From Paraconiothyrium sp. Pb-2020 (Eukaryota; Ascomycota; Dothideomycetes; Pleosporales; Didymosphaeriaceae): 64,000 bases of DNA. A model generated the notes under the pieces. That model was given only the letters and a program-made list of their open reading frames with translations, made no database searches and had not been told where the DNA came from. Within the stretch, counting starts at the first letter, position 1. Each line of letters starts with the position of its first letter. Location of the stretch: positions 6,200,001 through 6,264,000 of the forward strand of contig JAJUBI010000001.1 of NCBI GenBank assembly GCA_022419385.1, given 5' to 3'. A program made the position numbers and the translations under genes. Positions 1 to 11,200 of this stretch are shown piece after piece.

Positions 1-780
1 TGGGGTCTTCTTTGAGCGGTCTCTCGATGATATTGAACGACTCGCCGGTCACAACATTATCAATTCCCACGTCCGTCTTTTTGTATAAAGTCGGATACCT
101 CTGCGGCAAATAATCGCACAGCTCCTCCAGTAGCTCTATCGCACCGTCAAACGCCTCCGGCGCCGTGTGGCAGCACTTGGACCCGCGCTCCGCAATGCGC
201 CGCGCTTTGTCCGCGTGGTACCGCATGTAATGATTGTCGAGCTCGATCCACTCGTCCCACTTCATGTTGCGCAGGCCGAGGGTAATGTTATATTTGGGGC
301 CGTAGCGGAAAGGGCGGTAGGGAAGGGGCTTGGTATCGGTGAGGGACCAGTTGGGGTATGGGGGTGCAGGGGGTCGCTTGAAGTCCATGGGTGTCCATAC
401 TATGCGGTGTTAGATGACTTGCACGAGGAAGGGTTGGAGCGGGTGGGAGTACCTCCTGGTTCTCTAGGCGGGGCTTTGAACGGGCTTCGCTTCTCAAGAT
501 CGGGTGTGCTTGGCCGAGTGATATGCTTCTTGGTTCGAAGTCGATGTACGCCGACGCTTACGGCCCAGCAGACTGTTAGGAACGCGAAGAAGCCATAAAG
601 CAGGTGTTGCGGGTCAATGTTTGCGTCTTGAAGCGCTACGTTTAGGCTTTGTAGTTTCTCATCGAGTTTCTTGCTCTTCATAATCTCATCTATCTTTAAG
701 TAGGCCGTTTGACAATTACTTCGAACCCACAAATTCGCATCTTGGAGATTCTGCTCCAGTCGAGGTCGGATATTGGCCAT
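1..780 (-). CDS. HODM/DUF3445-family protein, membrane-anchored, 3' end cut by window edge
   Basis: Two exons are visible. Exon 1 starts at the ATG at 780 (MANIRPRLEQ) and ends at 453. An intron at 400-452 (53 bp, branch CTAAC, acceptor TAG) leads to exon 2, which runs off the left edge. The joined protein reads on in frame as VWTPMDFKRPPAPPYPNW, then RNMKWDEWIELDNHY and IAERGSKCCHTAPEA. This is the start of the DUF3445 family (Pfam HODM_asu-like), related to the alpha subunit of bacterial haem-dependent oxidative N-demethylase. A hydrophobic segment (LLYGFFAFLTVCWAVSV) near residues 62-78 suggests a single membrane anchor before the domain. The family assignment rests on motif memory. The fungal substrate is not known to me, and the catalytic part lies outside the window. 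Confidence 0.75.
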
Positions 781-1389
781 GACGTCGGAAAAGGTCGTGA
801 GAGCTGCCGGGAGCGGTAATTTGAGACAATAGTGTCACCTCATATGTCTTTGTGTCTTATCAAAAGGACCAAATCGAGACGCTGCAACAACGCTTCAAGA
901 GGGTGGTGGAAGTAGGGTGGTCTATTAGTGAGTCGGAACCGCAGATATGGTTATTACTACCCTGTTCCTATACCCTGGGGGGCTAGCAGTTGAGCGTACA
1001 ACGATACCCGATAGACACATGGCAAGTGGATCAGCGATTCTTGTTGGTCAACGGGTATCAAATGTGGGGTCCCCGCAAGGGGAACAGCACCAGAACATAG
1101 GGATTTAGCTACCCATTTGGGCCTAGTCTACGCTACGTACCCTATTGCAACGCTTCGATTGTCCGCCGGAGCAGAACGTCGTGTTGACTTACCAGGCCCA
1201 TATGCGCGGGTTGCTAGCGGGCTTCCCGAGTTGCCAAAAGTTTGTTGTGTAGGGGACTGCGCAGCTGACGGATGAGGTAATGCGTGTGGTATTGTGTTGC
1301 GGAACCGCACTACGCATATCATGTGCTGCGATAAGGTCGCGGCGCGCGGCCGGCGATTTTCCATGTAGCGATGCGATAATGCAACACAA
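781..1389. other. Intergenic region, 5' side of the HODM-like gene and 3' side of ALG9
   Basis: No reading frame here looks like a protein. The short open frames are in unrelated frames and lack family features. The stretch should hold the promoter and leader of the minus-strand HODM-like gene and the 3' UTR of ALG9. I see no repeat or RNA gene. Confidence 0.5.
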
Positions 1390-3348
1390 TCAATCTTTGC
1401 GACGCAGAAGACAGTATTCACCCCACGTCCGACGGAAGCGTGCTGGTATGATTGGCCAATCCGGTACCCAGATCAGGCGGCCAAGTGTTGATGTAGCACT
1501 TGCATCCAAGAATCCCTGGCAGGCCAGCTTTTCCCAGGTCTTCGTATCAGCCATGAAATCAGGCTCCTTCTCTGTGGCAGAGACGCTTGGAAGACGCGAA
1601 TCGACGAGATAGTTACAGTTATCAATGTGAGTCTGTTCAGTATCAGCAGTGGACATAGATATCAACGAGCCCGGACAGCGTCGCATGTGCCTCCCAGAAG
1701 CGGGAAGCCATCAAATGTACCGCTGGTCATATAGAAAGGTGTTAGACAACGTCTAGGTAGTCAAGGACTTACATATTTTCCCGGGTCTTCGATATTCTCG
1801 TCGTTCATGCCAGTCGGCATAAGGTACGCGCCGTCGAACGTAGCATAGCCCGATATATGTTCACTGAATTCTCCAGGCAGCAGTCCAGAAAATTCGCTCT
1901 TGATGAATCTCGGTCGGGTATCCTCCGGTAGGTGATAAGAAGAGGGAAAGCGATACCACTCTTTACCCAAGCAGACGAAACCACGTTGCTGCGAAAAGTC
2001 TTCCTGCTGTAACGGTTTGTACACGCTGAGTGGAGCGGAGTATGCTGTCATGGTACCAATCGTTCGCAGTGCACCGATGTTGAAAGTTCCTAGAACGAAT
2101 GCGCTGACCACGAGGAGCTTCACCTGAGCAGGTATCTTGCTGAACAGACTCTTTGGATTTGTGGAGCCGAAGTTCGCGAGAATGATGTGAAGTGACGTGG
2201 CCGCATTCAACGCCAGCGCCGGATACGCCGGATACATGAATCTTTCTTCTTTGTGTGGCTGTAGTGTGAAGATCGCAAGCCATAAGTAAAAAGGGGTGAG
2301 GAAGACGATTCCGCGAATAAGCGCTTGGTGAGAGAATATTGATCTCGAAGCGAAATGCTGGAGCAAAAGCAGTGGAAGAGCAGCCATTGCTAAGAAGAAC
2401 CAGGAATTGAAGTTGAGGGCTAAATTTCTGATGTAGAAGTGCCACGGCTCAACACCGTAGATATCGGGACCTCTACTCCCGCCACTGAAGACATTGTAGA
2501 GCACAATGTTCAAGGGCACAAATACGAGTTTTCTATAAAAGTACGTGTCGATGACAACTTGGACGAGCTGGCGTTATGGTGAGTAAGCAGAGTTCACATT
2601 GTAGGCTCAAGGTGCTTACCAAAACAGACAGAGAACGGAAGAAGCCATCGAGTAGTCTTTTGATCCCTGCAACAAGCTGTCCAGTCGTGACTGCCAAGAA
2701 CGATTCTTCGAAGATGAAGGGGAAAACAAGAGCACCAGCGAACGGCCAACCAAGTAAGCTGCCGACTGCGAACCAGAAGATACCCTGAGCTGTCCGCATG
2801 CCACCGCTCCAGTTCATGAACGCTGAGAAGCCAAGCATGGTCGTATACATGGCGAAGCTCGAAGGCAAATACGCTATCGAAGCGTGGTACATCCCAGGGC
2901 TAAATATCATGGCCATGAGAAAGAAAATGGCGACGCGTGGATTCAACGTCTTCGAGATGGTGGAGAATAGCTTCGTCTCGCACGTGGCGCAAAAGGTAGC
3001 CAGGACCATGCGTAGAAAGTAGAATTGAGAAGTCTTGTTGTTCAGAAAAGGCAGCAGACGTCCAATTTCTATGATGGCGGCATGCATGCCTGTGTATGCC
3101 CAGCTCCGGATTGCGTATTGAGGTGAGTATTCCCATGTTTGTAGGCCATGTCCATGGTTGAGGTAATGGGTAGGTTCCCAGTAATTGAAGACTTCATCGC
3201 AGTCCTGAATTGGCGAGAAGATAGCAGCAATGGCATTCGCCGCGAAGAAGATGGAGAATGCAGCCTTCGACTTGAGTTGTGGCGGTGCTCGCTGTTCAGG
3301 GACCGCGTCCGAAGCTGCTGGAGCAGCATGTTTTACTATAGGTGGCAT
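1390..3348 (-). CDS. alg9: ALG9 dolichol-P-mannose:alpha-1,2-mannosyltransferase (GT22)
   Basis: This is the ER multi-pass mannosyltransferase that adds alpha-1,2-mannose residues to the lumenal dolichol-PP-oligosaccharide in N-glycan assembly. Exons are 3348-2620, 2567-1773 and 1632-1390, with introns at 2568-2619 (52 bp) and 1633-1772 (140 bp). The sum is 1767 nt, giving 588 aa. Family marks are DCDEVFNYWEPTHYL near residue 50, many hydrophobic helices, HKEERFMYPAYPAL in the middle, and a C-terminal soluble part with NYLVDS, ADTKTWEKL, FLDAS and WGEYCLLRR, typical of ALG9. The last intron is longer than usual for this window. Its acceptor (GAACAG before ACTCACATTGAT) was chosen because the nearer acceptor leads into stops in all frames. 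The gene is divergent from NAF1. GPI mannosyltransferases of GT22 are the alternative, but the C-terminal block fits ALG9. Confidence 0.92.
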
Positions 3349-3687
3349 TGGGAAGGCTGTAAAGACGTGTGCCCAACCATCGAAACGGTTTCAAAAACGC
3401 CCGTGTGATGCTGCGGGATGCAGTTTACAGCAAATGAATGGTAATGGAGTACGACCAACGCAGCGCAAGTGAAGGGTGCTGTTCCGTCTCTTTGGTAGGG
3501 CTGAAACGCCAAGGAAGCGGCGGTGCACAGGCCAGGTCGCTCTTTCTTTAGAAAAGCAGGCGCGGCTCCCTTTCCTTTTCAGCGATCATTCATATCTGCA
3601 CCTGAGACTGGTGCAAGCTGCAAATACCCGCTCTGCTACAACCACAGAGCTGCACGCTGCAAGGAAAATATCATCTGCGCGCTCAGC
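3349..3687. promoter_or_regulatory. Divergent promoter between ALG9 and NAF1
   Basis: These 339 bp separate the start codons of two divergent genes. A pyrimidine-rich tract at about 3538-3585 lies on the NAF1 side, as is common before fungal start sites. An open frame runs through into NAF1 from further upstream, but its residues do not look like conserved protein, so I treat this part as leader. Confidence 0.5.
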
Positions 3688-6370
3688 ATGGCAGACTTTG
3701 AGCCGCCCGCCAAAAAGGCGCGGCTGGACTTGGACGCACCTGGCAACGGGAGTCTTGACGACGCGCCCGGCTCGCCTGTCGATGATCTCGACGACGATTT
3801 CTACGAGACCTCAGCCGCCGACAATGCGCAATCCGCTGAGCCCATCCAGGATGCCCCTCTCAAAGGCGGCCTGGACAGTAATGGAGACGCGCCGCCTACA
3901 GAGCCGGTTAGCGCAGCAGGTGCTCAGATCCCAGGCCTCGGCCTCTGGGGCGAGCCCTCTGCCCAGCAGCAGCCTCCCGAGCAGAATGAGGGCGGTTCGG
4001 AAGACGGCGAGCTGTCTGATGGGGAGAACTTCTACTCTGAAGTAAACCCAGACGCCGCCGTTACCCAACAGCAGCAGGCCGTAGGCGATGCGCCCCAGTT
4101 AGAGAGTAAGCTATCGCAACCTGGCCAGCTCTCTGTCTTCTCACAATCCGTAGACGGCGCTGAAGCTTCCGCTGCCGCTGCGCTTATCCCAGACGGAGAG
4201 GAGCCCAAGAGCCTCAAGCGCAAAGCATCGTCGCCCCCTATCGAAGCCCACGATGACGATGACGATGACGCCCACCTTGTTGATGCGATCACTGCAGCTA
4301 TAACAAAGGACGATACCCCGCCCGCACAGCAGGGGGATGACGGCAAAGCTGAATTCCTCCAGGCAGCGGCAGCGAATAAGGATGATAAAGATGCAGAGTG
4401 GGAGCTTGATTCGCAGGCTTCGAGCTCAAGCTCATCTGACTCGTCTAGTGATTCCAGCTCTGACGAAGACGGCGAAGCCTCTGATGACGGCGAGCTGCTG
4501 TCTCCAGCGGAAATGGCCAAGCGCCTGCTTGAGGCCGATCCAGATGAGGACGACCCAAGCGCAAGCAAGACCACGAAGGTGCGCACACAAAATGAGGTTG
4601 ATGAGGCGTACGTCAAGCCAGACGTCAAGATGACCGATGACACAAAGATCACAGAACTTGGCACGGTCGAATCTGTTGTCGACAACGTAGTCGTTATCAA
4701 GGCCAACATATCAGGAGACTACCATGTGCTAGAGGCTGGCTCTGCGCTGTGTCTGGCCAATCGAACGGTCATTGGCCAGGTCTCGGAAACCATTGGCCGT
4801 GTACAGGACCCCAGATATTCAGTTGGTTTTGCAGACGCCGCAGAAATCGCAACCCTAGGCATAACGAAGGACACAGCTATCTACTATGTTGATGAACATT
4901 CGTCGTTCGTGTTCACCGAGCCTCTACGCGCTCAGAAGCACACCGACGCCTCCGGCCAATACGACGAAGAAGCCAAGGTGCAAGAGTTCTCTGATGATGA
5001 GCAGGAAGCGGAACACAAGCGCAACTTGAAACAACAGAAGAAGGCGCGAGCACAGGGCGCCGACGATGTTCCTTTCAACCCGCCCACCGGGCCTTCAGCG
5101 TATGCCAATTTTGCCTTATGGTCCCACCCTACTGACATGCACAGCTATCGCGAACGTTCGCCGCCTAATCCCTCCGCCTATACAGGTGGAGGTCTCAAGT
5201 ATAGCGATGATGAAGACGAAGACTTGGGCATGTACAAGCCACTTGCTCGACCCGATAGGTTCGAAGATATAGTCGGTGCTGGTGCGCCGCTTGAGGACCG
5301 CAGCCACGTTAGACGGGGCATGATGCGTGGTGGCCGAGGAGGCTGGATGGACCGCGGAAGGGGATTCCGTGGCCGAGGAGGAGGTGGTGGCCGCGGAGAC
5401 AGAGGCGGCATGGGTGGCGGCCAATCAGGCGACAGAGGTGGCAGAGCTGGATCGGGTGGCCAACGAGGTGACAGAGGCGATAGAGGAGGAATGGGCAGAG
5501 GAGGTGGTCGAGGCGACCGAAACGATCGAGGTGGTCGCTTTGGAGGATCTCCTGAACGACCAACACGGCAAGAAGAGCATCCTCGCAGAACTCCGTTACC
5601 ACCGCAGCAGGATGTTCGGCCTAACTTCAGAGCGCAGTTCTCACCTGCAGGATCACCACCACAACAGGACATGGGTCCGTCTCCCCGTGGAGGTAAGAAG
5701 AGGAACAAGAAGCGGAATCGTCGTGAACGAGAACGAGAGCGCAGGGAACAAGAGCGCCAACGCGAGCAAGAGCGGCAGCACGAACGCGAACGTTCATCTC
5801 AGCCACCGGCCGCGGCAAATGCTACTGCCTATGCCAGCAATCAGGCACAGAGCAGCGGCGGATGGGGATCAACTCCTGCCCCTGCACCAGCCATCTCCTA
5901 TGCTCAACCCCCGGCCCCACCTCCCGCACAGTCTCCCTCAAATTACTACGTCAACCCTGGCGTATTCCCTCAGCAGGCTGCCGCCGCCGCCCCTGCTGCT
6001 CCGCCAGCGCAACCCCAGGCCAACCAAGCTCAAGCATGGGCTCAGTGGTTACAGATCGCAGCGTATATGCAGCAAGCGCAACAGGGCCAACAGCCCCAAG
6101 CACCCCTCCCCCTCCCCTCAACCGCCGGCTCAACCACCAGCATATCCGCAGTATGCTCAACCACCGCAACAGCCACAGCAGCCGCAAGCACAGTATGGCT
6201 ATGGATACCAGCAGTATCAGCAGCAGCAGCCGCCGCAGCCACAACCAACGCCACCGGCCGACCCACGCCTGCAGCATCATAACCAGCAGCAGCAGCAACA
6301 GCAGGGTGCTCAGGCGACACCTTCGATACAAGATATCCTCCGAGCCCTTGGGCAATCGTCTGGTCGATAA
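3688..6370 (+). CDS. naf1: NAF1, H/ACA snoRNP assembly factor, with an apparent +1 frameshift near 6100-6120
   Basis: NAF1 is a nuclear assembly factor of H/ACA RNPs. It takes the GAR1 place during maturation of pseudouridylation RNPs. The start MADFEPPAKKARLDLD at 3688 was chosen because residues become protein-like there. An acidic, serine-rich N-terminal region is followed by the GAR1-like barrel at about residues 298-450 (ITELGTVESVVDNVVVIK, NRTVIGQVSETIG, YSVGFADAAEI). Then come an RGG-rich block at about 543-625, an arginine/glutamate-rich helix, and a Pro/Gln-rich tail. No intron is needed. In the C-rich run at about 6100-6120 the likely tail changes frame: one frame stops at 6282 (864 aa) with an Ala/Thr-rich end. 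Skipping one base gives a Gln/Pro-rich tail ending SIQDILRALGQSSGR at 6370 (about 893 aa). The second reading looks like the real end. Confidence 0.85.
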
Positions 6371-8284
6371 GATGAGAGTATAGGCAAGGGGTTTCGCTTT
6401 AAAAAAAAACAAGGATAGGTAATGGCAGAGGCAGGCAATTGGGCTTTTAGCTCCCGTGTATTTCATGGTGTTTCCTCGTTGTACTGGTGTAGGATTAGTC
6501 ACGGGACAACAGCATTTCTTGTTCGGTTGGTTGGAGGGTACTAGGGGATGGACTCTTGCAAATTTCCTAGTTTACGATGTTTCTTTACTATGCTATGAAC
6601 GTTAGGGGCAACAGAGCGTTTGTATTACCTACCCGCATTCGCGTCGTTGGTAACTACCGAAGGCGTATGGGACTCCTCTAACGTGCTGGCTGTTTCTGTT
6701 ATTTCTCTTAGGGAAGACAGGTTTACTGGTTCACAAGGGCATCTGTAGCAGCTTATCACGGCCTTGTGTCTGTATCTTCTCCTTGGGTGTCTCCGCTGGG
6801 CTCTCGATCGGGTAATCTTGCGGACCGAAGTTGGCGTTGATGTACGGGCAGTCCTGTCTATCCACGTCAGCTCGTACGCATTACCTTCCTCGGTGCTACG
6901 CCAGAGAAAGTGTGCCAACAGCATCAGCCAATGATTCCCCGTAGGCAAGGATACCATTTCGTCAATAGAAGCTATGGTGAATTGCAGTGTAGGGGTCGCG
7001 GTGGAATCGGGCGGTAGCATGGTGTTGTGTAACTATTGTGTACAAGTCCTCCGAGGAAGGGCGGCGGCCCGGCTCCACGTGGCTGGCAGCCGCAAGCCGG
7101 GCGTTTGGGCCGTGCAAAAGGTCCGATAGGTGCTTGTATGGCAAAGTTGGATTGCGAGACTGCAGCGAGGCGCTGTTACAGGCTCTGCATCGCGGGCCTA
7201 CGTGTGGCCGGATGCTGCTGCGGCTTGTACACACCGACATGCTGTTAAGTTGGTGTGTAGTACAGTCAGGCGCGACAGGCGTCCCATGTGGGCAGAATCT
7301 ACAAATGCGCCCCTGTCTGAGATGCATTGGGTATCCTCATCGTAGTGAGTGCAGATCATTGATTTGGGGGGACGGGACGCGATAGGCTTCCAGTGTGGAG
7401 GCGCGTGGCATCCAACAGCGCTCCTGGACGTGCAGCGTGCGAGGATATGCAGCCCGGAGACACCACGGCGCGCGGTAGCTCGACGCAAGTGGACTAGCAA
7501 TCACAAACGACACAAAGCCAGGCGCGGAGAGCTCGATGTTGGCGACCGTGCTGTGAAGTGTTTAGCTCCGATGCAGCGGCACCATCTGATAATCTGCTGG
7601 ACGGCGCTCGTGCTCGCGCTCGACCGTGGAGGGCGCCACATGGTGGCTCTAAAAGGCGGGGATGCGGGCTGTCCAGATGCTGCGACGAGCGCCGGTCTCA
7701 AAACACTTGCAGCTAGCAGCCGCGTCCGAGATACCGTGGCCATGGACCGGCCTTGGGTCGACGCAGCGGGAATTGGGCGACGACGGAGCGTGCAATGGCC
7801 GTGAGTGTCGCACGCAGCTGTCTCCGCACCGTCTCAGTGGTTGGGAGTGCACAAAGAGGCGCGCCAGACACGGTCGCGGGCTCGCTTCTGTTGCGCCGTT
7901 CTGGGCCTTGTTGCGCCGAGCGTGGCTGCTTGGACCCCCGGAAGCCAGCAGGTGGCGGATGAAGGGCCGTGAGCGAGCGAGCATCCGTCGTCGTGGTGGA
8001 GCCGTCTGCAACTCCTCATCGTCGACGACAGACACCACGAACCTCTGCATCGCGCCACCCTGCTTGCTCCCGTGCTGCACGCTGCCCGTTTCCTGGCCCA
8101 CCCGTCCTCTCGCGCCTCCCCCGCTAACTACGCCCATGTGCAGCCGAACGCGCGCCTGGCCTCGATGAAGCAGCCGTCCTAGAGCGTCTTTTGCGGCTGC
8201 AGCCCGACCTCGAACCCGCCTGCCCACGCACATTCCTCGCTCACTCCGGCGCGTCGCGACCTCTTCGCCCGGTGCAGCCCGACA
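6371..8284. other. Intergenic region and long upstream leader of adenylate cyclase
   Basis: The first part is NAF1 3' UTR, with an A-run near 6402. From about 7000 to 8284 the sequence is rich in G+C and full of overlapping open frames on both strands, none with recognisable protein features. One minus-strand frame (6625-7020, 131 codons) is open but unlike any family I know. I see no gene I can support. Promoter and 5' UTR of the cyclase are expected here. Confidence 0.5.
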
Positions 8285-11200
8285 ATGACGAGGAACGAGT
8301 CGGGAGGCCGGCATGGATCCACTGAGAGCTCCCAGAGCTGGCGATCCGTCCGATCCAATGACACGATGCGACCTTTCGGTGGGCGAGGCTCTCTGCGCGG
8401 AACACCCGTCACAGTGCAGACCTCCAAGGATCCCAACTTTCAGTACGTGTCTTTCTTCAGCCTGAGCTCCTGTCCGGCCGCAGATTGGACGATGCGGCTT
8501 GCGGCCGGCGAGCTGCGCGCTCCGTGCGCCTCGAAAACATGCGCCGAGGGCGCCTTGCTCGCCGTGTGGTGGTGTCTCGCAGCTCGACAATCTGCCCGCC
8601 AACCGCCCCACCAAGCTGTCGACGCAATACGCGGAGGGCATGTCCATGTTCTTCTCGACATGGGTGCCAGAAGGCGTGAGGCGAGACGGGTACCTGCACC
8701 AGCCTCGCCTCGCCGTCTCACCACCAGACATTGGTGAACTTGACTCAGCTGACTTTGACGCAGGATAGAAAAAGAGTCTGAAATATCGCCGGGGACCGTC
8801 CCACCAGCTCCTCCTCCGAAGGACCCCGGCCACAAACCGCGCAAGACGTCGACGTGGGACAGTCCGCTTACGAACGACTACAGGGACTTCCGAGACCACC
8901 GAAAACAGCTGGCTGTGCTGGAGACGTCGGGAAGTCGGATACCATCTATATCGCGCAACCCGCCTACCGCCACTTCGCCGACGCCGCCGTGGGCCTCGGC
9001 GGGCACCAATGGTTCTTCCATGGCTGCTAGCGTTTGGGGCAGCTTCTTCAATGACTCTAACGAGGACATTGCTCAACTTTCTCCAAGACTGACGCGTCCG
9101 GGGAGTCAAGATGACGGGATGGGTTTTCCGAGGGACGATAGACGGCCGTCCATGGCGAGCGCCACCACGGTGAGCAGCACGGGCTCCAAGTCGAGCGGAA
9201 CCCGCGCAGGGTACCACAAGCGGCTGCAAAATGTTTTCGGTGAAGACTTTCCGCAGGATTCACGCCAAAATTCGGATACGAGCTTGCCAGCGCCGTATGT
9301 GACTGAATCGCAGTCGTTGCGCGCAGGTCGAAATCGCGCAAATTCGCAAAATAACACGCTGGGTAGCTTCAACAGCAGACCCAATTCGCCTGTCGGTTCG
9401 CGGCCGCGGACGCCGTTGCCTTCGTCAGAGGTAACGCCTTGGGAATACCAAGATTACAAGGTGAGTGCCGTGGAGTTGGAGAGATTTAGTGTTGTTGTTG
9501 CTGCGGGTTTGAGCGGGCAAGACGCTCAGCGCGCCTGCCTTGTGATAGCCCCCACCGCACCTGGGTAGCCGCGATCGTCTACACTCAGAACCAACCAAAT
9601 TTAGCAACTGACTTGGACTCCAGGACCTCTCATCGCAAGGCGAAAATGGCCGCCCATCTGCCGACCAGCAATCCATCAAGTCGAACAAAGGTTCACATCA
9701 CCACCATAAGCTGAAGTTTCCGGGCCATCGTCACAACCGAAGCAAAGAAGACAGCAAGTCAACTGAGAGCCAAGGACGTGTTGAGATCAGCCAGCCGTAC
9801 CCAATACGGCCAGCCACAAGTCGAGAGGATTCCACATACAGTATTCGGCGAGACCAACAACAGCCGCAGCCGCAGGGTCAGTACGGCTCGTCGCTCGGAC
9901 CAGGCCTTGCATCCAAAACCAACCTGCACGCCCGCCCTCCAAGCCCGACTCCTAGCGCATATAGCGCAGTGTCTAGAGATCCGACGTCGCAAAGATCGCC
10001 GAGCACCGCGAAGGGACCTCGCGGCTTCTTGGACCGCCTCAAGGGCAGGGGCAAGGCCGACCGACAACCACAAGAGAACCTACAAAATCTCCCGTCCTCT
10101 CAGGTCTCGCTGCAGCCATCCATACAATCCGCCAAGGGTCTGCCAACTGATCCGATGCCGGGAGCGTTTGGTACCAAGGGTCGAAAGGGGACGGACAACT
10201 CGAAGGACAAGACTGTAAAGGAAGGTAAACGAGAACATGGCCGTTTCCTGCCAACGCGGCCAGGCCATAGGAAACAGGCTCCCCCTGTTCCCGTTGAGCA
10301 GCAGCCGCAACCCGCCGGAAAAGATCCCAATGAACCAAATGCAGATGCAAACAAGAACGATGCCGTGTGGTTCCTTGATACTAATCTGGAATCTATGGAA
10401 GGCATCGTTGATCCGCAGCACCAACAACCCATGGCGACACCCATTGGTGAGAATGTGCCGACAACCTCTTTGAGAGCGGACGACATGATAAGGGAGTCGA
10501 AAGACGATGCTAAGTGGGACATTCCTGAATCTTGGGGCGTCGTCACATCAGACGGGAAGGGCGATTCACCCCACGCAGAGCTTGACGAAGCCGAAGCTGT
10601 GTCCAAGGACGAAGACAGCAATAGGACATACTGTGTCCGCATATTCAGGGTGGATTCGACGTTTGCAACACTGTCGGCCACCTTGAATACGACAGTCTCC
10701 GAGATCATCCAGATATTGGGCAAGAAAACTCTGCTGCAAGACGAACTGAACAACTATCACATTGTCATGCGAAAACATGACACTTCCCGGCAACTCGAGG
10801 CGAAAGAACGACCCTTGCTAATACAGAAACGACTGCTTGAACAAGCAGGCTACGCCGACTCGGATCGTCTCGAAGATCTTGGACGTGAAGACAACAGCTA
10901 CCTGTGCCGGTTCACCTTCATCCCGGCGAAGCTAAGTGGGTACTCTAGCCTCGGGAAGGACCCAGGCTTCACCAAGATGCAGAAGTTCAGCCACATCGAT
11001 CTACAGGGACGCAACTTAATTACGATACCCATCGCACTTTACCAAAAAGCTACAGAGATAATATCTCTCAATCTTTCACGAAATTTGTCATTGGCTGTGC
11101 CAAAAGATTTCATACAAGCGTGTACCAACCTCCGAGAGATCAAGTATACGAGTAATGAGGCGCGACGACTCCCCGCAAGTTTGAGCCTCGCAAGCCGCTT

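Noticed and set aside
5178..5708. Pro-rich minus-strand frame within NAF1
   Set aside because: Mirror of the RGG-coding sequence on the other strand.
6042..6130. A 40 bp intron in NAF1 that would repair the frame (donor GTGGTT, acceptor GCAACAG)
   Set aside because: The donor is weak and 40 bp is shorter than every other intron here; a one-base change in the C-run is simpler.
6625..7020. 131-codon minus-strand frame downstream of NAF1
   Set aside because: It is open from an ATG but has no recognisable motif, and a frame of this length can occur by chance in such sequence.
7649..9229. A 526-codon open frame on the minus strand across the 5' part of adenylate cyclase
   Set aside because: It overlaps exons 1 and 2 of the cyclase antisense, is Arg/Gly/Ser-rich, and its residues follow the G+C-rich composition. 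No family features or splice logic.
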